Below, piece by piece: positions 1 through 9,000 of a DNA stretch of 20,994 nucleotides. The DNA is taken from positions 1-20,994 of the forward strand of contig CALSCQ010001459.1 of the NCBI GenBank assembly GCA_943704525.1, in the 5' to 3' direction. This DNA is from Pigoraptor vietnamica. Taxonomy: Eukaryota; Opisthokonta; Filasterea. The translations under genes and the position numbers were made by a program. How positions within the stretch are numbered: position 1 is the stretch's first letter; every line of letters starts with the position of its first letter. The notes beneath the pieces were generated by a model. The model did not search any database and was not told the origin of the DNA. It saw nothing but the letters and a program-made list of their open reading frames with translations.

Positions 1-7
1 TGCCGGG

Positions 8-38
8 TTTTTTTTTTTTTTTTTTTTTTTTTAATAAA
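8..38. repeat. Poly-T run followed by AATAAA
   Basis: A run of 25 T (8-32) is followed directly by AATAAA (33-38) on the + strand. It may be a simple homopolymer, or the 3' end of something lying outside the window. No gene can be attached to it. The rest of 1-330 shows no convincing coding region: the short open frames there on both strands have no recognisable domain. Confidence 0.6.
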
Positions 39-337
39 AAATGAACATGGCGAAGATCGCCTTGCACGCAATCAAGTCCACCCGGACGGCCCACCGAGGA
101 AGAAGCGAAGTCATTGCCAGCTTTGCCGGCCTTCCCCCGCCGGCAGCGGCACCCGAGGCCGTCAAAGTCACCTTGGCCGCCATCAGTCGTTGCGAACGGG
201 CCGCAGCACGCACGATCCACTGCACTGCGCGTGCTATTCGGCCGTGTCGAACATCCAGAAGCGTGTAGGAGAGGTCTCGTCACGGAAACGAATGAGTTCG
301 GCTGGTGTTTCAGTGGTCGTAACAACCGAGTTGTGGT

Positions 338-473
338 CACGTGATCGGACACTTGCACGCAGGCTGCAATTTGATTGGTTGATTCAAAGCACCTCGGCAA
401 CCGTAAACAGTCACACACACACATGCACCATGCACACACATGCACACACACACACTCTCACACGTATAAAAAG
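338..473 (+). promoter_or_regulatory. Putative CDC20 core promoter: CACGTG, reversed CCAAT, TATA box
   Basis: A TATAAAAAG element lies at 465-473, about 170 bp before the CDC20 ATG at 643, which would put transcription start near 495-500. A reversed CCAAT box (ATTGG) lies at 374-378 and a CACGTG palindrome at 338-343. A CA-rich tract (about 412-462) separates them. The TATA match is good; the roles of CCAAT and CACGTG are inferred from position only. Confidence 0.5.
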
Positions 474-642
474 CTCACGCCCCCCCCTCCACGAATACTT
501 CGTTCTCACGAACACCCTTCTCTCTTCTCCACCAGAAAAGAGCAAAGAGCCTCCCGGCACACGGCGATCTAACCCTCTAACAACACACTGACGTGTATCA
601 CATAACAGTTAACCGTTTCACACATATTTACACAGAAAAGAA

Positions 643-2374
643 ATGGCCCAGCGATACCACTCCACATTCGAGGGCGAGTTCGACGACGCGGCTGCTTCGG
701 CCTTCGACGCGCCCCTCGTGAACGCGCCCATTCCCCGGTGGCAGCGCAAGGCGATGGAGCAGACACAGACGCCGTCGAACAAGACACCCCGGAAGGCCGC
801 GGGGACGCCCTCTGCTGACCGTTTCATTCCCAGCCGCAGCGCGATGGACTACGAGGTCAGCCACTTCAACCTCGCGGGCTCTTCGTGCAAGGAGAACGAC
901 GACTACAACACGGCCGCGAGCCCCTCCCGCGCCGAGATGCGCAAGAACCTCGCCGACAGCATCAACGGGGGTGCTTCGGACGCCAAGATCCTCGCCCTTA
1001 AGAAGAAGGCGCCCGCGCCAAAGGACCACGAGAACCACCTCAAGGTGCTCTACAGCCAGAACAAGGCGGCGGCGGGGATCTACTCGCGGCCCACGCGCAA
1101 CATCCCTCAGCAGGCCGAGCGCATTCTGGACGCCCCCGAGATGCGCGACGACTTCTACCTCAACCTCCTTGACTGGGGCTCGAACAACGTGATCGCCGTC
1201 GGTCTCGGCCGCAGCGTGTACCTGTGGAATGCCACGACGGGCGGCATTGAGCACCTCCTCCAGATGGAGTCTGAGGCCAGCTACGTCTCGTCGGTGTCGT
1301 GGGTGAAGGAGGGCGCGTACCTTGCCGTGGGGACGAGCGAGGCCGACGTTCAGCTCTGGGACACGGAGAAGGGCCAGCAGATCCGCTGCATGAAGGGACA
1401 CGCGGCGCGCGTGGGTGCGCTTGCGTGGAACAACCACGTGCTCAGCTCCGGCAGCAAGACGGGCGCCATCTTCCAGCACGACGTGCGCGTGGCCGAGCAC
1501 CACATTGCAACGCTCGAGGGCCACACGCAGGAGGTGTGCGGTCTCAAGTGGTCCCCCGATGGCACGCAGCTTGCGAGCGGCGGCAACGACAACATTGTCA
1601 ACGTGTGGGACGACGGCGCGTACGACCGCCCCAAGCACCGCCTCGACCTCCACCAGGCCGCCGTAAAGGTATGTGTCTCTTTTATAACATGTCCTGTCCG
1701 TTTGCACATCTTGTGTATGTGTGCGTGTGTCTGTGTGTGTGCGTGTGTGTGTGTGTGTGTCTGTGCGTGTGTGCGTGTATGGAATCCAAGGTGTGCTCAC
1801 CACCTTCGTCCCCTTCCCCAGGCCCTTGCGTGGTGCCCCTGGCAGTCGCACCTCCTTGCGACGGGTGGCGGCACCGCCGATCGCCACATTCGCTTCTGGA
1901 ACACGGCTACGGGCGCGTGCGTCAACAGCATTGACACGATGTCGCAGGTGCGTTTGCACTCACCTCACACTCTTTTGCTTTCCCACGCACGCACACACAC
2001 ACACACACACACCCACACGATCCCACGTGGGATTTGTTGGCATGGCCCAAACCAACCTCCCTGCTCTCTCTTCTTCTCCCACTCAGGTGTGCGCGCTCCA
2101 GTGGTCGCGGGAGCACCGCGAGATTGTCTCGAGCCACGGCTTTGCGCAGAACCAGCTTACCGTGTGGAAGTACCCCACGCTCGCGCGCATTGGCGAGATG
2201 ACGGGCCACACGAGCCGCGTTCTTCAGATGACTCTCTCCCCTGACGGTACGACGGTGGCGACGGCCGCTGGCGACGAGTCGATTCGCCTGTGGCGGTGCT
2301 TTGCGAGCGAGCCGAAGGCGGCCAAGGCGAAGGCGCAGCCGCAGTCGGCGCTCATGCGCGGACTTATCCGGTAA
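643..2374 (+). CDS. CDC20: CDC20/Fizzy, WD40 activator of the anaphase-promoting complex
   Basis: Mitotic co-activator that presents substrates to the APC/C ubiquitin ligase and is the target of the spindle checkpoint. Exons 643-1668, 1822-1947, 2087-2374 join in frame into 479 residues, close to human CDC20. Seen: PRWQRK near residue 31; C-box DRFIPSR at 59-65 (APC/C binding); KEN box at 83-85; KILAL at 115-119, matching the MAD2-binding KILR region; a seven-bladed WD40 propeller from about 170 to 460 with CDC20-typical SGGNDN, ATGGGT and GFAQNQL; and a C-terminal IR dipeptide, the APC3-binding tail. The MAD2 motif together with the KEN box favours CDC20 over CDH1. The ATG sits in AAGAAATGG. 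Intron 1 (1669-1821, 153 bp) holds a GT-rich tract; intron 2 (1948-2086, 139 bp) a CA run. Intron 1 is a multiple of three without stops. The stop codon overlaps a GTAAGT sequence. Confidence 0.97.
1715..1781 (+). repeat. GT-rich tract in CDC20 intron 1
   Basis: An imperfect GT dinucleotide tract on the coding strand, interrupted by C, lies between the donor at 1669 and the acceptor ending at 1821. In intron 2 of the same gene the coding strand instead carries a CA run (about 1985-2018). Confidence 0.85.
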
Positions 2375-3085
2375 GTGCGGATCGGTGTCGCGCGCGTGTT
2401 GGTGTGTGTGTGTGTGTGCAGTGGCGATGTTTGTTTTTTGCGACAACATCCCTCTTCGCAGCCTGCTCCCCTCTCACGGCATCACTCTCAGGACAGCTAC
2501 GTGTCCCGTGTACATATGTATATAGACTGTAGTTTTTTTTGTGCGTGTGTGCGCGTCGCGTGCCGGCTGTTGTTCTTCATTTTATTATGCTTGGATCCAC
2601 TGTTGTTATGTGTGTTTTCAGTCCACCGCCCCGCCCCGCACTCTCCTTATGCCCCACATCCAAGCGGCGTTTTTCAACGCCATTTCCACGACAAGAAACA
2701 CTTTTTCCATGACCGGCCAATTGTCCACAGTCGCTGTCTAAAACCGCACGTGCTGATCCAGCAAACCAATAATTATTATATATTATGAAGGTTTCCATGT
2801 GTGTGTGCGTGACGTTCACGGAGTTCACGTGGGATAGGCGCAGGGCTAACAGTATGCATTGTGAGTGAGTCAGAATGAGCCAGTGCTCGAGACGAGTAGG
2901 CGTTCGCGTACATATTGCATTGCTACGGTTTGTTTGCAAAAACGGAAAGTCACGACTGCATCAACCCTTTGCCCGCTATGCACCTTCAGACTGCATCCCC
3001 CTTGCCCGCTTTGCATCAGTCACGAATCAGATCAAGCACGAGCCACAAAAAAAAAAAGTTCATTCACGTCAGAAACAGAGCCCTC
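2375..3085. other. Convergent intergenic region between CDC20 and the receptor kinase
   Basis: About 711 bp separate the CDC20 stop from the stop of the kinase on the other strand, so this holds both 3' ends. Seen: a GT tract at about 2401-2420, an AT-rich patch near 2765-2788 that may serve CDC20 3'-end formation, and a run of 11 A at 3047-3057 (U-rich in the kinase transcript). No clean AATAAA was found for either gene, and no convincing gene of its own. Confidence 0.6.
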
Positions 3086-6000
3086 TCAGATCAGGCTCTC
3101 CTGCACGTCGCCGTCCATCGTCACGTACTGGTGGCCCTTGAGCCGTTCGGGCTCGAACACCTCGTCGTACGTGCGCGGCGGGTGCTCTTCCACAACGACC
3201 GTCACAGTCTCCAGCGGAATGCCGTGGCCGTCGCCGTCCCCCGAAGCGGCAGAAAGCGCCTTGGCCGCACCACGCGCGTCCGCAACACTGCCGCCGCGCT
3301 CACTCGTCGGCGTACCCAGCGCAACGTACCCGGCGCCAGAGGGCGACAGCAGCGCGCCCGACGCTGCAGTCACGCCGTCATCGCGCTGCACGTAGGCCGG
3401 GTTCACGTGACGCTGGGCGGCGGGAGTTCCGAGCGCGACATAACCGGCAATGCCCTCCGAGCGCTCAACGAGCGGCGTTCCCACTTCGATGTACGCTTGC
3501 GAGGCGTTCGGCATGAGGCCGCCCTCCTCGTCGTTCGCCGGCGCTTTGGACGTTGTTGTGCCGGCGTCCTTTTCCCCTTCCGCGCACACATTCGCGTACG
3601 GCGACGGTTCCTTGGCGACGTCCACGCCCATTGCATCCACAGCTGCTTTCGCGCGCAGCTTGGCATCCTCAACGTAGCGTCCCACGAGGCTGGCACCGCG
3701 GGACCGCGCGCGCGTACGTTTCGCCTTATTATTTGGCGCAGCGGACGCCGCCGCTTCACCCTCGGGCATGCTCTCGGGGTCGTCGCCGTGCAGGAGATCA
3801 ACGAGATCGGCGAATGTCGGGCGATCCACAGGAGCCTCGTTCCAGCAGGGGGTCATGACTTCGACAAAGAAGCGCTGCGGGCACGCGTGCGGCCGCTCGA
3901 GGCGGTGGCCCGAGCGAACATGCGACAAGATGGCGTTGTTGGTGATGCCGGGATAAGGCACCGCACCAAACGCAAAGACCTCCCATAGAGTGACGCCATA
4001 CGCCCAGACGTCTGCGAGGGTCCGTTGGGTCAGAATGGGTTCCGTGTTGGGACTGGCGAGTGAGTCGATTGTCGGATGTCACGAGGGTTCGCTACAAACA
4101 AACAGAAATGTGTACGAGCGTAACGGGTGAACGCAACGGACGCACGGCACTCACCCGACGCTTGCGTGAAGGTGCCGTCGACGATTGCCTCCGGCGCCAG
4201 CCAACGGAGGGGCAGCTTCTCTCCTTTCGTACGCCGCGTGTACGTCTTTTGGCCCAGGTTTCGCGACAGACCAAAGTCGCTAACTTTGACGACTTGGCCG
4301 CCTTCGCAATACAGCCATAGTGAGGAGTCAGTGATGTACAAAACGTATGGAGCTGCGATTGAACGGACGGCGGGCGTGATAACAGGGGTGTGACAACTGT
4401 GCCAGTTGAGAGACGCGCACACCCACCCCACGCGTCTGTCGAGAGGAGGCAGTTGCGCGCGCTGAGGTCCCGGTGCACGATCCGCATCTGTTGCAAGTAC
4501 TCCATTCCGTTGGCGATGTCTGCGATGAAGAGCCACAACGACGGAGAGGGGAGAGAGAGTCAGGCGACCGGCATCGATGGCTGGACGAGAGACAGCGCAC
4601 CGCCAATATCCTTCATCAGATGCATGTACAACGAGCCCTTCTCCAGTGCGCCGGCAGCCCACCCAGCGCAAAGCCGAGCAGCATTTCGATGGTGGACGGC
4701 GTCGTGCGGCGCCCTTCCGGCAGCGTCCGGACAAACTCTCGGAGCGTTCCGTTCTGCGCAAAGTCGAGGAGGAGGAGCATCGGCTCGTCCTTCGTGACGA
4801 CGCCGCATAGCATCGTGCAGTGGGTGTGGCGAACGCCAATCATGACCTAAAGAACCCGATGTGTGACGTCACCACCAACAGAATAACAAACAACAGCGGT
4901 GTGACGAACGCCAATCATGACCCCACCTCCGCCTCTTGAATGAAGGAGACCCGGTCGTTGTACGCGGCGCCCGTCTTCATGCTCTTGGCCGCACACACGC
5001 GCGAACGGCCCTGCGACATGACGCGCGCCTTGAACACCTCGCCGAACTCGCCCTCTGTGAAGGAAGGAAAGCCGTGTGAGAAGAGGGCAACTGAAAGGAA
5101 CTGAAGAAGGAGAAGAGGGCAAAGGGAAGAAGGAGAAGAGGAAGGAGAAGAGGGCACACTTAAGGGAAGAAGGAGAAGAGGAAGGAGAAGAGGGCAAAGG
5201 GAAGAAGGAGAAGAGGAAGGAGAAGAGGGCAAACTTAAGGGAAGAAGGAGAAGAGGAAGGAGAAGAGGGCAAAGGGAAGCCTGAGAAGGAGAAGAGGAAG
5301 GAGAAGAGGGCAAAGGGAAGAAGGAGAAGAGGGCAAAGGGAAGAAGGAGAAAGTGGGCAAAGGAAGAAGGAGAAGAGGGCAAAGGGAAGAAGGAGAAGAG
5401 GGCAAAGGGAAGAAGGACCTTTGAGAAGATGCGCACACAACAGAGGACGATCGCGGGTCGCTGGCTGTTCAATGGAGAACGCAAAAGCACCGCTTTACAC
5501 CGAAACGTAACAATCGCATCCCTCATGGGCTCACGCGCGTACGTCATCACAACAACAAACGGCAGGAGATACACTGAGACCTGCAAAATGCATCCGATCG
5601 AATAGCGAGACGCACCTCCGAGCTTCTCCAACAGTTCGACGTCCTCGCGGGGCACTTCGTAGTCGGCGAGTCCCTCCTGCAGCGCCACGTGCTTCTTCTT
5701 GAACTCCTCGTGCGTGAGGCGACTCTGCCGCTCGCGCAGGGCCGCGATGCGCCACCGCGCCACCGCCGCCGCAATGCCGATAAGAACAAGGCCTCCGATG
5801 AACGCCACGGGGACGGCGATTGCGACGACGTTGGGGTCGCTCGAGCTGCTGACGAGACGCAGAGCGCACTCGGCGGTGCCGTCCGCGTACACTCTGAGTT
5901 CGTCCGTCGCCGCGCAGTAGGGCTGCACGGTGACAGGGACGTTGAGGGTCGATGGCAGCTGCCTGTTCGACGCGCTGTCGTCGAGCTCCCCAAAGAAAAA

Positions 6001-9000
6001 CGGGCTCGCCGATTTGGCGCGAAGGTAGTAATCGCCCGGCGGCGCCTTCACGATGAGCCCGGCGAATGTCACGTGGGCGTCGCCGCCAAAGTTCTTCTCG
6101 GCGTCCCCGACGAGATACGGCACGGACGACCCGTTGGCACCCGCGGGGACGAGCACGAGGCGGACGGAGAGGGGGGTCCGCGCCGACATCGATATCGTGT
6201 TGTTGAGCGCATCGTGCACGGCGAGGGTGAACGCAGGGAGAGTGCCGCCGCTCTTGAGGCTCAGGACGGGGACGGCGTCCGAAGCGCTGCGACGCGCCGC
6301 GCCCGCCGTCTCAAACGAAAGCGCCGCGGGTGCCGTCGCAATCTTGTTTCCGGACACCCACGAGGGAAAGAAGCGCGCAATGTCCGGCGTCCGAAGGGGC
6401 CCTTCCACTACGATGCGGTCTGCGAGGTCGGGTGCGCCCGTGCGCGCCGTCCACGACTCGACGTAAATGCCGGGACCAAGAACGGCGCTGGGCGACCGTA
6501 TGGTGAAGTTGCGAGGGGCGGAGAGCGACGCGCCCTTCTCGACAAAAGCGACGCCCCCCGCGCCGAATGTCTGCAGCCGCTCGCCCGCGCTGCAGTACGC
6601 AAACACGCCGCCCCGGATGTCGAGCGCGGCCTGGTCCACAGCAGCCATGCAACCGCCAAAGTCAGTGGCGCTCGCGTGGCTCACAAACACGTCCGCGAGC
6701 GAGGCCGTCGCCGTCGACGAGACAAACAGCGCGCCGCCGAACTGCGCAGAGGCGCCGGAAACGGACGTCGACTTGACGACGAGCGACGCAGAGTCCGTCA
6801 CAAAGGCGAACCCACCGGCGTCGCCGCCCGCAGTGGTGTTCACGACCGTGCAGTTGTCCATCACCACCGCGCCTGTGTCATACGCCGCGACACACCCGCC
6901 GGGCCCGCCGAGCGACTGCGCGTCTTCTACACGCGTGCGCGTGAAAGTGGCCACGCCGCCGTCTCCCACCGTCGCGAACGCGCCACCCGTGCGCTTGAGG
7001 GCGCGCGGGCCGACTACGCGCGTGTCTTCGACGACAAGCGACGAGTACGAATAGACTGAAAACGCCCCTCCCGTGCGGCACGTGGCATTGACGATGAGCG
7101 CGCGGTGCACAACGAGCGACGAGTAGTCCTTATTGTTGGCAAAACCGCCGTCGGACGTGTCCGCCGCCGAATCAAACGCCTGCGAGTCCTCCACGAGAGC
7201 GCTTGCGCGCCCGAAAAGACTCATCGTGCCACCGCCGTCCCTCGCCGTTGCGTTCGATGTGCGCACGCCAGAAATCCGAATGAAGACGTCGTCCTGTCCG
7301 TAGAAGCAGCCCCCATAGCCCTCCGCGCGGCTGTTGGTGAAAGTCGTGTTCTCAATGGTGCCCTGCGCCTCTGCCGTGAGGAAGAGGGCGCCGCCGAAGC
7401 GACCGACGGTCTGCCGGACGGCCGTGTTTGAGATGCGCAGACGGACGCTGTTCGCTGCGTACCCCAGGCCGCCAAAGTTGTTCACGGCAACGTCCGATGC
7501 GTCCAAAGCGACGAGGCTGATGTTGCTCGCGTGGGTGGCAAAGAAGAGCCCGCCGCTCTCTGCGCGCACCTGCGAGATGGACGATCCCGTAATGGAGAGA
7601 GTGCCGTCGACTTCGACGTAGGCGACGCCGCCGTAGTTCTTGGCCCTGGAATTTTGGACGTCGCAGGAAACGAGCGTTGCGTTCGAAGCGCGGACAAAGA
7701 CGACGCCGCCCGACGGCGCCGTGAGCGAGCGCAGCGTGCACGCGCTGACGAGCAGCGACGACCCACCCTCGACGTGCGCGAGGCCGCCACTGCCGGACGT
7801 TTGGCAGTCCATAACGGTCGACGAAGAAATTGAGACGTTTGACGCCTGATACGCAAAGAGCATTCCGCCGGAGACCTTCGCAGACGCCGCGCGCACGTTT
7901 GCCGTGGCAATGTCGGCAATCGCGCCCCGCATGTACAAGAGGCCGCCCACGTTCGCCGTCGCGCCGTCAAAGTCCGTGAGGCGCGCGGAAAGGGACGTGC
8001 CGGCGTCGAGGTAAATGGCGCCCCCCGCATCCGATGCCGTCGTTGCGCTGACGGCACAGTCCGAAAGCGCCGCTGTCGAGCCTCCCGTGAGGAATATCGC
8101 GCCGCCGCTCGATGCACTCGCGCGCGCGAGAATGCAATTGACAAACGCCATCGACGGCGCAGCGCCCTCGGCGTAGGCAACGCCGCCAAAAGCGCTCGCG
8201 GAGGAGTCGGCAAACGTCGACGTGTCGGCATTGAAGGAAGACGTGTCCGCCATGTAGAGGGTCCCGCCGTACGCGCTCGTGCAGAGGCCAACGTACGTGA
8301 CGTTGACAGTCAGTTGGGCGGTGCCTTCAAGATACGCAAAGCCTCCGACGCGGTCAGCCGATACGCTGCGCACGTCTGAAGAGGACACGGTCGCGCGCGC
8401 GCCGCCGGACAGGTAAATCGCGCCGCCAAACTTGGCGCTCGCAAACGAAACGGCCGTGTTGTCGACGAGAAGGGTCGCGGACATGTCGGCGTAGACAAAC
8501 GCGCCGGCGCCCGACGCCGAGAGCATGTCCGTCGCAATGGAGCCCCGAACGGTCGCCGTGCTCGTCCCGCTCAAGAGGAGTGCGCCGCCGTAGAGGCCGC
8601 GCGCGCCGGATACTTTTGAATCCTTGAGCGTCAGCGTCGCCGCGTCGTTCACAAAGGCAAACCCGCCGTTCTTGCTCGTCACCGCGCCGAGAACTGCGCT
8701 GAAATCGACCGTCGCGCTCGCCGTGTTCGCGAGATACAAACAGGCACCCGATGCCTCCGACGACACCCCGGTGACGGTGGACGACAGGAGAGAGAACTTG
8801 CTTGCGTCGTTCGCGTTCGCGAGACCGTTCTGAACGTCGGCGATGGTCGAGAGGCTCACGACCACCTCTGCACTGTCGTACAGCGTCACGGCGCGTCCCG
8901 TCACCGTGGACGTTGACGCGGCGCTGGCATCGAATTTGGCCGTGGTGATTGTCGAAGAGCCGAGGGTCACGTGCGCGTTCCCCGCGGCGAAGACTAGGAA

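Noticed and set aside
1-45. Poly-T/AATAAA as the tail of a retroposed element
   Set aside because: Only the edge of the sequence is visible, with no target-site duplication or element body.
628-1959. Long open frame on the - strand opposite CDC20
   Set aside because: It mirrors the GC-rich third positions of a clear CDC20 coding frame, reads through CA repeats and shows no domain; a shadow frame.
5689-7059. 456-codon open frame on the + strand opposite the kinase ectodomain
   Set aside because: Arg/Ala/His-rich composition and exact overlap with the repeat-bearing exon mark it as antisense shadow.
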